The notes below the pieces were generated by a model. It did not search any database and was not told where the DNA came from. It saw only the letters and a list, made by a program, of their open reading frames with translations. From Helicobacter canis (GTDB lineage Bacteria > Campylobacterota > Campylobacteria > Campylobacterales > Helicobacteraceae), in contig NZ_VXKE01000001.1 of NCBI RefSeq assembly GCF_008693005.1, positions 124,001 through 188,000 on the forward strand: a DNA stretch of 64,000 nt. Direction: 5' to 3'. Below, piece by piece: positions 19,601 through 29,703 of this stretch (positions within the stretch are counted from its first letter, which is position 1; each line of letters opens with the position of its first letter). A program made the translations under genes and the position numbers.

Positions 19601-20195
19601 GGATAAGGTGTAGTGTATCGTGTTGCTTGCCACGATTGAGTTTATGTTCTAAGAGTGTATTGAAATAATAATCTGCATTGATACTGCTTGTGTCTTTTTG
19701 GATAAGCTGGTAGCCATAATCTGTGGTTACATTGATAAGCGGATAATAATTTGGGGCTTCCCAGCTATTGTTGATAATTTTGACATCCCAATTCTTTATA
19801 TCTTCATATAAATTGCCTGTGTAAGTGTAGCCCGGATTATTTTTGCCAAGCCCATAATATCTGCCATTATAGGCAATGCCGTGTGGGTCATTTTCACCTA
19901 GCTTTTTACCAATGGCAATCCCAGCTACATGCGTGCCGTGCCGCATACCATCTCTATCATTTCGCCCCATATCAAAGTCATTGTTGATAAGCACATTATC
20001 CTTGCCCTGCAAACTTCTATGCGAGTCGTTAAAAACAGAATCTATAATGCCAAGATTTATCCCACTCCCATCAAATCCACTATTTTCATCATAGTTGATA
20101 ATCTGCCAAGACTTTTTTAATTTATTGATTTGATCACTAGCTTGTAGCCCAAATGGCATAAAAGCTACACAAAAGGCTACCACACACTTTTTCAT
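16668..20195 (-). CDS. Subtilisin-like (S8) serine protease autotransporter
   Basis: A 1175-residue type V secreted protease. Residues 1-19 are a signal peptide. The S8 catalytic triad is visible: Asp52 in LGIIDS, His86 in HGTHVAG and Ser336 in GTSQATP, with NNSW and GAGNDG between as oxyanion-region markers. A passenger follows with an autotransporter-associated repeat (GKLTLSGANTYEGATRV, GVLELSKSGKL) of beta-helix type. The last 280 or so residues form the translocator barrel ending in ASAGIHF with terminal Phe. AAGGG precedes the ATG. A T20 tract lies just upstream of the promoter, so expression is likely phase variable. Substrate unknown. Confidence 0.93.
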   Translation of the reverse strand: MKKCVVAFCVAFMPFGLQASDQINKLKKSWQIINYDENSGFDGSGINLGIIDSVFNDSHRSLQGKDNVLINNDFDMGRNDRDGMRHGTHVAGIAIGKKLGENDPHGIAYNGRYYGLGKNNPGYTYTGNLYEDIKNWDVKIINNSWEAPNYYPLINVTTDYGYQLIQKDTSSINADYYFNTLLEHKLNRGKQHDTLHLIRISKEKDILNIWGAGNDGRISPSAAAVAASYDEELRAWLVVGALNADGIEVKEEGGKRELIIKSGMCSSGSYPYDCSASPAFSNAFKGAALYAITAPGVDIDSANAYFGKTDKLPGADQRPMCSGGEQEEFCGMSGTSQATPMVSGAAMLVQQKFGFLGGAQIADVLLTTANNDFKAPKLMLKYLGKGSLANIIYVGDEIPTTTDGKIDEAQVKKDLQAIGYKDETFLKKILDSVIKVDGSPEGIIKLSKEEVFGQGILDVQKALKGLARLDVNRMNKNSVEHFEGENQAFYTIDTKGLSGEFSNDIDQRLWEDKWHIDGAWNSPKEELKDIKKAGLIKVGAGKLTLSGANTYEGATRVLQGVLELSKSGKLVHSNAYAESAGVLLLSGGVIEKNAYAKDFGIVHIENSATIKGTTYADNGGVIQLGSVIGGTNTNGATLSTSGVKLTNGGILAGSGSIAAGSDIQTSTSKVENLGGIVMAGFGATPITSLSQNTLTINGSYTQDSSAKLQIAFSGSLNSKLEANSYDIKGGALEFVPIYSGEGSLLTAGKTIQLNLGSLKDHTGKFDTILPKSNNVLDFTYDHASQSLSTTLRDDAFKPSGDSTMGETLKDIFQDPSLSKDYQDYFGAITNAASPLYQASLDSLAENAPLQAMQDTLTLQENLIVNSLAFLADSAIASPMPLAYRKLPRLAAVAGTNMLQTKLLADITSTLAGKKNEVALSTNYTHFAHSSYRSNAISTTIQAKRAMSSSLIIGGFLDFTNNQAKHTYTQASANSFSLGGSAMWDLKHISLISALSAGLGANATTRSIIAAPQSLQSSFMQYLLNAQVGIAKDFAYKAVVFKPMALLNYSLVAQGSYAEQGGIFARSYASATYNTLGSSLGLHIGYAKSLESISFSVNGFGFYTLRLLTNLQSQSAFSDFSHLWFSQNHQLSMHGFYGGLNAQINYKRYFARLGFSSQVGADYYSINVNASAGIHF

Positions 20196-20219
20196 TACAA
20201 TCCCTTAAATTTTTGCGAG

Positions 20220-20225
20220 ATTCTA
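20220..20225 (-). promoter_or_regulatory. -10 box TAGAAT for the autotransporter
   Basis: TAGAAT on the minus strand, 24 nt before the ATG at 20195. It is separated by only GAT from the T20 tract, so the tract occupies the spacer and -35 region. Confidence 0.55.
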
Positions 20226-20228
20226 ATC

Positions 20229-20248
20229 AAAAAAAAAAAAAAAAAAAA
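20229..20248 (-). repeat. T20 homopolymer in the autotransporter promoter
   Basis: Twenty consecutive A on the plus strand (T on the coding strand) end 3 nt upstream of the putative -10. Tracts of this length slip during replication. Placed here, length changes would alter the spacing or bending of upstream promoter DNA, as described for the H. pylori sabA promoter. Confidence 0.9.
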
Positions 20249-20316
20249 CGCCTTAATCTAGCGCGAAATAGATAGCCATTAGTAAATTATCCACATATCC
20301 CAGAGCGTGCGCTGCC

Positions 20317-22104
20317 TTAGAGCACTTGGAAGCCTACGCTTTTTTGCCCATCAAAGCCGCCCTTTTGCTCTTTTGCAATCATTTGCACAAAGTCTGCTTC
20401 TTTAAACACAGGCTGCTTTTGTGCGGCGACTTGGTAGGCGGTGTTTTTTACCACTAGGGCGATTTGCGCTCCGCTTAGATCATAGTGTGCCAGCTTTTTA
20501 GCAAGCTTGCTAGCACTCAAGCCTTTGTCATAAGGGGCATTGCTAGGCAGGAACTTCTCCCACAATGCCACGCGCATAGTAGAATCTGGGCGTTTAAACT
20601 CGATCTTATGATCAAATCTCCTAGAAAACGCACTATCAATGCTCTCTACAAGGTTGGTCGTCGCCACAAGCACCCCGGGGAATCGCTCAATTTGCTCCAA
20701 AAATATATTTTGCATTTGGTTATGCATTTTCTCTGCGCCGCTGCTTGCGTGCATACGCGCACTTAAGAATTGGTCTGCTTCATCTAGGAGCAGTATGGGC
20801 GGGTTCTTGCTCTTTTGCGCGATGTCTTTGTAAGTGTCAAAAATCTTGCGCACATTTTTTTCCGACTCGCCCACATACATTGAGAGAATCTTACTGCAAT
20901 CAAAGTGTAGAATCTGCTTTTTTAACGCCTTGGCTATTGCCTGCGCGCTTAGCGTTTTACCCGTGCCAGCTGCCCCGTAGAAAAGGATCTTTGCTTGCAC
21001 GCCTTTATGCTTATCGATAATGCCCCACTCCCTTAGACGCGCCACTACACTAGAATCCACCTGCTGCAAGATAGATTCTAGCGTGGCACGCGTAGCACTT
21101 GGCAAGATCACTTCATCAAAGCTAGCACTAGGTGTAAGTAGCTCGAAAATATCTTGCTCCAACAGCTCGGTGGCTAGATTTTGCTTATTGCCCCTGCGCT
21201 TTTTGGGGGTGTTAATGAGCTTGCGCAGCAGCTCTTCTGGGATAAAAAATGTCCGCATAATCCCGCCAAATGGGTTAAGCACCTCGCCATAATCAAGCAA
21301 GCCCTTTTCCACAAGGGTGGATTTCTCATCGAGCAAGGCGCGATTTTGGATTTTCTCATACTCATTGTGGCTGACAAGATCGATGAGATTGTTCATATCT
21401 CGGTAGTAGCCATCACCGCCGTAATACTCCTCCTTTAACAAGGCGAAAAATATAATTTCTTCTTTTGTGTTTAGGTGGTGGTCTTTTAGCAGCTTGTGTG
21501 CTGGGATCTCGCTTTTACTCCGCTCTAGGCGCGCTTGTATGCGCTCTTCTACCGAGCGGATTTGGCTAGAGATTTTGGCACTTTTTTTCCCGCGCAAGCT
21601 AGCAAGCAGCCCAATGCGCAAAAACTGATCTGTCAAATACTCCAAATGATCTGTGTAAGGCGTGTTTGCTGGGACTTCTTGCTGCACAACGCCATCTTCT
21701 AGCAAATGATGAAAGCTTGATGATAGGCTTACTTCAAGCCCCAGCAGCTCAAGCAGTGCCATATCCTTACCCATCTCCCTATCGCGTAAGAAAGAAAAAT
21801 CCACAGCATTGATCCAGCCAGAATCTAGCAGAGACTTTATCGCGCCTAAGTGCTCTGTCCGCTCGATTTTATCGCCATACTCTTGCTTACTCCAATCTTT
21901 TACACCCTTTACCTTTCTCACATTTGTAGATTTGCCAAACACCGCATCAAGGACATCAAGCACACGCTCTTCACTCTGCCCATCAAGAGCTGCTAGCACC
22001 AAGTAGCGCAGGATCGCCGCTTCTTGCTTGGTGCATTTTAGGTGGGGGTAGATGAGCGTTTTTGTAGTATCTGCTTGGGAGAGAAAGTCCTTAAGATAGC
22101 GCAT
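20317..22104 (-). CDS. AAA+ family ATPase
   Basis: A 595-residue protein. The N-terminal half is helical, charged and not recognised. The C-terminal half is a classical AAA+ module: Walker A GAAGTGKT with Lys383, Walker B LLLDEAD with Asp441-Glu442, sensor 1 region LVATTN and the arginine-finger motif SAFSRRFDHKIEF. Similar stand-alone ATPases occur in other Helicobacter and Campylobacter genomes. Adaptor or substrate is unknown; the FtsH/spastin-like ATPase suggests protein remodelling. AAGGA precedes the ATG and a TATAAT lies close upstream. Confidence 0.85.
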   Translation of the reverse strand: MRYLKDFLSQADTTKTLIYPHLKCTKQEAAILRYLVLAALDGQSEERVLDVLDAVFGKSTNVRKVKGVKDWSKQEYGDKIERTEHLGAIKSLLDSGWINAVDFSFLRDREMGKDMALLELLGLEVSLSSSFHHLLEDGVVQQEVPANTPYTDHLEYLTDQFLRIGLLASLRGKKSAKISSQIRSVEERIQARLERSKSEIPAHKLLKDHHLNTKEEIIFFALLKEEYYGGDGYYRDMNNLIDLVSHNEYEKIQNRALLDEKSTLVEKGLLDYGEVLNPFGGIMRTFFIPEELLRKLINTPKKRRGNKQNLATELLEQDIFELLTPSASFDEVILPSATRATLESILQQVDSSVVARLREWGIIDKHKGVQAKILFYGAAGTGKTLSAQAIAKALKKQILHFDCSKILSMYVGESEKNVRKIFDTYKDIAQKSKNPPILLLDEADQFLSARMHASSGAEKMHNQMQNIFLEQIERFPGVLVATTNLVESIDSAFSRRFDHKIEFKRPDSTMRVALWEKFLPSNAPYDKGLSASKLAKKLAHYDLSGAQIALVVKNTAYQVAAQKQPVFKEADFVQMIAKEQKGGFDGQKSVGFQVL

Positions 22105-22125
22105 ACAAGTCCTTAAAAATTAGCG

Positions 22126-22131
22126 ATTATA
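22126..22131 (-). promoter_or_regulatory. -10 box TATAAT for the AAA+ ATPase gene
   Basis: TATAAT on the minus strand, 21 nt before the ATG at 22104. It is divergent from the ilvC promoter. Confidence 0.55.
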
Positions 22132-22178
22132 CAAAACCAGAGCTTAAACATCTTAAAAAAATTGTAAGCATATTTGGC

Positions 22179-22184
22179 TACAAT
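22179..22184 (+). promoter_or_regulatory. -10 box TACAAT for ilvC
   Basis: TACAAT in GGCTACAATCACG, 49 nt before the ilvC ATG. The upstream DNA is A/T rich with no consensus -35. Confidence 0.5.
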
Positions 22185-22230
22185 CACGCCATACACGCGA
22201 GCGCGCGATCATCATAATTTAAGGAGCTAA

Positions 22231-23902
<1,672 letters not shown>

Positions 23903-23903
<1 letters not shown>

Positions 23904-25747
23904 TAGCGCGTAGCTGGTGAGCCGCAGATATGGAAGCGGTGTAGCAGCTGCTCATCAATACTAAAGCCCTTTTGCTTAAGTCTCTCAATCACTTCTTTTG
24001 AGCAGTCTGTCTCTTTGGGCCAAGCCCTTGGGTGTGCGGGGCTTTGTGGCTTGTCTCTCGCATCGATGAATACTTGCTCCCCTTGGATCAGCACATCGCG
24101 CTTGGCATCGATATTATTGACAATGCGCCACACAAGCATATAGGGATTATCTAAGTCATTTTTCCAAGAATCCACCAAAATAGCGATTTTCATCATCTCG
24201 CTTACGCCACTACACGCGCGCGCGAAACTCTCCAGCGTGATCGCACCTTCTGCCTTGTGTCCCATAGAGTTTAGCCCAACAATCGCGACTCTTACTCTAG
24301 CTCCCGCCCCATACTGCCGCACGATCTCCACCCCAGAATCCACCTCCTTAAGCCTAGTTAGCAGCTCACAATCACTCACCTCCTCCATCTGCCCTACTAG
24401 CTCCTTTTCTGCGACATCTAGCCCTAGCTTGCCCCCATAGGCATACTCTGGGCTTGCGTGATCCAGCGCATCGCACACACCCTCGCTCACCACAAGCCCC
24501 TTCACACTAAAGCGATCTAGCACATACTTTAACACCGCAGGATAATCGCTCAAATCCGGCGCATCTGCCCCCACAAATATCGCGTGCTTGACAAAGCTCA
24601 TCTGCCCCACCCCCCAAAATGCGTGCATAAGCTGGCGCGCGTGCCCGGGGTATTGTGGAGCGAGCTTGGCTAGGATTAGATTATGAAACACGCCATTTTC
24701 TGGCATATTGTAATCCAGCAGCCCGTGCGCACTTGTCTGCAAAAGCGGTAGAAACACCCTTTCTGTCAAATAGCCCATATATTTATCTTCTAGTGGCGGC
24801 TTGCCCACAATGGTCGCTGGGTAAATGGGCTTAGATTTATGCGTGATAGCAGTGATCTCTAGCACAGGATAGGGCTCAATAGGTGTGTAAAATCCCGTAT
24901 GATCACCAAAGGGTCCTTCATCTTTAAGCCGCGTGGTATCCACATAGCCTTCTATGATTATATCCACGCTAGAAGGCACGCTTAGCGGGTTTGTGAGAGA
25001 GCGCACTACTTCCACACGCTTATCTTTAATCACCCCATAGAGCATAAGCTCATACGCGCCGTGCGGTAGCGGAGCCTGCGCACACCAAGTATAGAGCGGA
25101 TCGCCACCTAGTGCGATAGTTACAGGCATTTTGACTCCAGCTCTTTTATACTCGTGGAAAAAGTGCTTAGAGTCTTTGTGTATCTGCCAGTGTAGCCCTA
25201 GCTCATTGCGAGAATGCACCTGCAAGCGGTAAAGCCCTAGATTTTTCTTGCTCCCATCTAGGCTTTGGGTATAGACTTGCCCCATTGTGATAAATGGCGC
25301 GCTATCACTCTCCCAAGTGGTCAAAATCGGCAGTTTGTATAAATCCACTTCTTTGTCTAAGTAGCGCACTTCTTGCGCGCTTGATTTGCTCACATATTTT
25401 GGGATAGCAAAGCGCAGCACGCTATATCGCCTAAGCGCATTAAGCAAGCCCTTTAGCCCCTTGGGTGGGGCGAGATTGAGCAGGTTTTTGATCCTTGTGG
25501 CGATTGCTTCAGGGGTTTTGGTGGCGATAAGCTCTACGCGCTTAAAAGAGCCAAAGACATTCATAAGCACCGGCATTGCACAAGGCTGCTCCCCACGCAT
25601 AGGCTTTGTGAAAAGCAGTGCCTTGCCGCCATTTGCTCTCTTTGCCTCGATGTAGGCGAGCTGGGGGATCTCTAGGTAAATATCTAGCGGTGTGTCGATG
25701 GTCTCTAGCTCATTGTGCCTTTGCAAGAGTGCGATTGTCGCTTCCAT
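23903..25747 (-). CDS. ubiD: UbiD-family prenylated-FMN decarboxylase
   Basis: 614 residues from the ATG at 25747, which has GGAG 6 nt upstream. In-frame starts at 25759 and 25810 are less supported, and the GTG at 25810 lies upstream of the -10 box. Family regions include GPFGDHTGFYTPIEPYPV, PLEDKYMGYLTERVFLPLL and the C-terminal segment after NPYMLVWRIVNN. UbiD enzymes use prenylated FMN to decarboxylate aromatic acids. Campylobacterota make menaquinone by the futalosine route, so a role in its decarboxylation step is likely but inferred. The length matches the longer epsilonproteobacterial form. Confidence 0.9.
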
Positions 25748-25800
25748 TGCTTTCTCCATTTCTTTTATAAGGTGCAGTGTATTTGCGCGTGAGTTGGTGC

Positions 25801-25806
25801 ATTGTA
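25801..25806 (-). promoter_or_regulatory. -10 box TACAAT for ubiD-yigZ
   Basis: TACAAT on the minus strand, 53 nt before the chosen ubiD ATG. Confidence 0.5.
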
Positions 25807-25927
25807 GCACATCGTAGCTTAGGGCAAAATGCGCGCAAAGCTGGCAAAAGAGCGGAAGTTTTTAAACAGATTGTAACGCTTTACAAAGTTTTTACACATT
25901 TTGTGTGGATTTTTGCAAAAAATATTT

Positions 25928-25933
25928 TATACT
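25928..25933 (+). promoter_or_regulatory. -10 box TATACT for the major porin
   Basis: TATACT preceded by an A/T-rich tract, 44 nt before the porin ATG. The long A/T-rich upstream region fits a strong promoter. Confidence 0.45.
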
Positions 25934-25977
25934 ACCCACCAAGCAAGCAATTGCTGAAATAATCCCAAGGAGTTTTT

Positions 25978-27162
25978 ATGAAAGGTTTTAACAAACTGCT
26001 TCTAGTGAGTGCTGTGCTAAGTGCCGCTCTCTCTCAAATGTCTGCGTATAAGGTAGTCGATGAAGACGATAAAGTCGTCGATGTCTATGGATCTGTCCGC
26101 GGCTATGTGGGCTTTGGCGGTAGTGCAAGTGCGACAGATACATTTGGCATCAACCCTTCTTCTCAAGCGTGGGGTCCTTATGGTAGCGCGCTCTATGGCT
26201 TGCAGAGCAACTCTCGCCTAGGTGTCAAAGCAAAGGTTGGAAATCTTGAAGCCAACGCCGAGCTAGGACTTAAAGAGGATGATAACTTTAGACAAATGTG
26301 GGGAGCTTATACATTTGGCTCTGCTGGGACCCTACTCTTTGGTAAGACAGATACACCATCAGTAGCGAAGTCGATCTTTTCTTCTGATCTAGCAGATACA
26401 GAGCAAGGTTCCGCAGGTTTTGGGGGGCTACGCACTTCAAGCCGTAAATTGCAAGTGGCTTACTCTATCGCAGGCTTGACTATCGCGCTTGTCGATGACT
26501 CTACATCCGTGATCAATGCTAGAGGCGCCCAAAATGAAGCGATCCCACGCATTGCGGCGAGCTACTACCTCCAAAACGAAGACAAAACCCTAGACTTCCA
26601 AGTCGGTGGTGCGTATAAATACTACAATCTAGGCGTGCGCGCAGCAGGAGAAGAGAACTCTCGCTTTGTGGGTGGCAGCGGCTCTGCATTCCATATCTTT
26701 ACCGCAGTCAAATCCCAAATGATGGAGAAAAATCTCTATGTCTCTGGTATGCTCCACTATGGTATGAACGCTGATCTCTACGGCGAGCAAAGGACAAATA
26801 CCAATACAGGTGGCTACTCACACACACAGATTTTTAATAATGTAGCAGTAAGCGATGTTCATCGCGTAGGTGCGTATGTAGAGAGCGGCTATAAATTTAG
26901 CGATATGCTAAGTGGTGTGCTAGGGCTAGGCTATCAGCTTTCACTTGCTCAATCAGCTCTTGCTGGTGGCAATGACCAAATGGCACATACCTTTATGGCG
27001 ATGGCGCAGCTCCCTGTCAAGCTTGAAAAAAGTCTAACCATAACTCCACAAGTAGGTTATTATGGCGCATTGATTGATACAACTTCTAGCGGTAGTGTTC
27101 TTGTAAGCGCAAAACAACAACACGGCTTGCTAGCCTTTGTCCGCCTCCGCTACGACTTCTAA
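25978..27162 (+). CDS. Major outer-membrane porin (Campylobacterota MOMP/Hor-like)
   Basis: A 394-residue porin. The signal peptide MKGFNKLLLVSAVLSAALS is followed by a mature barrel with alternating strands (VYGSVRGYVGFGG, SNSRLGVKAKVGNLEANAEL, AYTFGSAGTLLFGKTDTP). The loop LADTEQGSAGFGGLR looks like the constriction loop of 16-strand porins. The last strand ends VRLRYDF with terminal Phe. AAGGAG precedes the ATG. It should form general diffusion channels and be abundant. The gene stands alone and is followed by about 310 nt of non-coding, repeat-bearing DNA. Confidence 0.9.
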   Translation: MKGFNKLLLVSAVLSAALSQMSAYKVVDEDDKVVDVYGSVRGYVGFGGSASATDTFGINPSSQAWGPYGSALYGLQSNSRLGVKAKVGNLEANAELGLKEDDNFRQMWGAYTFGSAGTLLFGKTDTPSVAKSIFSSDLADTEQGSAGFGGLRTSSRKLQVAYSIAGLTIALVDDSTSVINARGAQNEAIPRIAASYYLQNEDKTLDFQVGGAYKYYNLGVRAAGEENSRFVGGSGSAFHIFTAVKSQMMEKNLYVSGMLHYGMNADLYGEQRTNTNTGGYSHTQIFNNVAVSDVHRVGAYVESGYKFSDMLSGVLGLGYQLSLAQSALAGGNDQMAHTFMAMAQLPVKLEKSLTITPQVGYYGALIDTTSSGSVLVSAKQQHGLLAFVRLRYDF

Positions 27163-27278
27163 GACTCTCTTATCTCTAGCGCAAGTGCGCTAGAGTCTCC
27201 ACTTTAACCCCCATCACCACAACGCAAAGCTTTATAAAATCCTAGAGCCCATATCCACACTAGAATCTACTTTCACTA

Positions 27279-27313
27279 TGGATTGCTTCGCGCCCAAGCC
27301 CGCTCGCAATGAC
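27279..27313 (-). repeat. Dispersed hairpin repeat, family 1, copy a
   Basis: Reads TGGATTGC...GCTCGCAATGAC on the plus strand, the reverse orientation of the copies inside the GT2 gene. The ends GATTGC and GCAATG can pair. Confidence 0.6.
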
Positions 27314-27382
27314 ACTTGACTTTCACTCTCGGTTTGTTTCTTCTTCAACGATTCTAAGAATTGCGGTATTGCTTTCGTAGTT

Positions 27383-27444
27383 TTTTGGGGATTTTTGGGC
27401 AGAGCTAGACTTGTGGTCTGCGGTTGCCCGAAAAATACCCAAAA
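27383..27444. repeat. Long imperfect inverted repeat
   Basis: The left arm 27383-27401 pairs with the right arm 27425-27444 over about 18 bp with one mismatch and one bulged base; the 23-nt loop contains a further 4-bp stem. There is no U-run on either side, so it is not a standard terminator. Confidence 0.55.
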
Positions 27445-27478
27445 TCTGCGGAATGACTACTCAAAGCTGAATTGCTAG

Positions 27479-29646
27479 TTAGATTTCTCTTTTTTGAACA
27501 TAGTATCGATACAATCCAAAAGTCGCTTGCGTAAGCTCTACGCTAAAGCCATCGCCAAGCCCTTTGCGCACCGCTTCCATAGGCAAAGCTGTAATGAAGT
27601 AGCACTGCTCACACGCCGCTAGACTCTTCAATGCTTCTCTAGGATCTTTGATGAAGTGATAGAGCCGCAAGTCATTAAAGTAGATAATCGCCCTTGTCGC
27701 TCCATAATCGCTACTATGGCTATAAATCGTGGGGATCTCTTTGTCATTTTCGCGCTCTTTATCCAAGATCGGCTCCATTTGGTAGATTGGCTCACTCCTA
27801 AAGTCCGCATAATGTGGGTAGCGCAAGTAGCCCACTTGATGATAGAGCAAAAGACTTGCCCCTAGCATTACCACCACCACTCTAGCAAGTATCCCACCTT
27901 GCAACAAAAGCGGCGCAGTAGCGACCACGATAAGCAAGCTCACTAGCGGCAAGCACCCCACCACAAAGCGCAAGATCTTCCAAGGCGCGACAAACATAAT
28001 CACCGCGCCAAACACCACCGCCAGCCCGCCAAGCAGCAGCGCGAAAAACGCCTCCTTGCTATGCAAATACCGCTTATATACACTAGATCCCAGCCCCCTA
28101 TACCACGCAAAAGCAGCCACAAGCAAAGCCAGCAGCACAAGGGGAGTGAAGATGTTTTGCCCTAGAATCTGCCCATACACGCGCATAGATTCTAGCAAGC
28201 TTGTATCGCTCCCCCCTACCCTAGCAAGCGCGGAAGTCGCGTGCCCACCGACAAAGCCCTTATGATAAATGGGATAGAGCATATAAGTAAAGACTACTGC
28301 AAGCCCTAGCATAGCAAGGAGCAATTTCGCCTTTTTAGGCGACTCGCCAAGAGAGAGAAACCACAGCAGGGCAAAAAGCATACCCACATACAGCACGACA
28401 AAATACCCACTAAGCAAGAAGCAGGCGATAAGCAGCGCGCTTAGGATAATTGCCCGCCTAGATTCTAGCTCACTGCAAAAATAGCGCGCCATAGCCCAGC
28501 CAAACCCTAGGAACAAGCACTCCTGCAGGGCATACTCTCGTATAAGCATAGTGGCTGAGATACTCGCGCCATTACACAACGCTAGGGCGAGAAATACAGG
28601 CACAAGCACACTATTACCAAAGAGCCTAGACCCAAGCAAAAATGCAAACAAAAACGCCAGCGGATAAAAGAGCAAGAAATTTAGCCCCACGCCACGCTGG
28701 ATAATCCACTCAATATCCCCCGTGCGCACGCCGATATGCCATAGGCGCAAAATCGTGTAGTATAAATTAGCGTGCGAGTGGGAGTCGCCGTTGTTTGTAA
28801 GGTAGAGATTTGCTATATCTTTTAGCGCGCTTGAAGCATCTTTGCTATGCCAAAGCTCTCTTTCTTTAATCTCTTTACCATAATACACCCCATCTTCGCA
28901 CGCCCCGCCCCAAAGACAGGCATTAGAGTGCGAAGTAATCGCCACAGACCACACCTCATCGCCGTGCAAATCAACCTTCTGCCCCATATACCACCACCGC
29001 AAGCCAAAGCCCACAAGAAACACCACCGCACAAAGTGCTAGAATCCGCCTATCAAAAGCCCTAGACTCACTGCTAAAAGCAAGCTGACTTGGTAGCTTGC
29101 TATATACAATGGCTGCTAGATTCTGCAAGGCTTGATATTTATAGGCAATAGCTGCTAGCACAAGACACAAGCAAGCTAAAGCAAGATAACCATAAAGAAG
29201 CTTTAGCCACAAGCCCCTAGCAATGCTAATTGTATAATCCAGCGTGCCGCTAATGCTTGAGATAGGCTTAGTGGCTTGTAGAATCAGGTAGTTTTTATCC
29301 AAAGCGACTTGCGCGATAAGCTGCCTGCTAGGCTCACTTAGCCTAAGGCTAGAATCTAAATCTGTAAGAAGTGTGAAGTCTTTTTGATAGCGGAAGATGA
29401 CGCTTGGGAAAGCAAGCTTCACGCGGTAGGTGTAGAGTGCTTGAGAGCCGATAATCTCACTAATAATCTCATTAGAAATCTCTTGGGGGGGGGGGCAATG
29501 GAAGCAGGATTATGCGCTTGTATGGTGGCTTGGTAGCTGTGAGACTTTGCATAAAAGCCTATGCCAAAAAGTGCGAGCGCACTAAGAGCAAAAAGCACGC
29601 TCAAGCAGCCTAGTATCCATAACATTAGCGTATGTGAAAATCGCAT
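27479..29646 (-). CDS. GT-C-type membrane glycosyltransferase, phase-variable, frame-shifted (OFF) here
   Basis: Two frames make one gene. The first starts at the ATG at 29646 (AAGG upstream), encodes one membrane helix and reads into a C11 tract at 29495-29485, then ends at 29419. The second reads without a stop from just after the tract to 27479. C9 or C12 would join them into a 722-residue protein; with C11 it is truncated at 75 residues. The joined protein has about a dozen hydrophobic helices and an early acidic motif HGDEVWS, like PMT/ArnT-type GT-C transferases that take sugars from polyprenyl-phosphate. It follows the GT2 gene by 57 nt. The acceptor glycan is unknown. Confidence 0.85.
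29485..29495 (-). repeat. C11 contingency tract in GT-C gene
   Basis: Eleven consecutive G on the plus strand, coding Ala-Pro-Pro-Pro in the upstream frame. The flanking frames differ by one base, and 9 or 12 C restore continuity. Confidence 0.9.
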
Positions 29647-29703
29647 ATTACAAGCCTTAAGGGGTGATTAAAGCGCGCATTGTAGCATACTTTGAGCTGC
29701 TGC

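Larger units (their letters stand above)
27163..27478. other. 316-nt gene-free region with repeat and hairpin
   Basis: No credible gene on either strand. It holds one copy of the GTCATTGCGAG-type dispersed repeat (27279-27313), two TAGAATC-type motifs and a long imperfect hairpin at 27383-27444. The flanking genes converge here, so it is a 3'-to-3' spacer. Confidence 0.6.
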
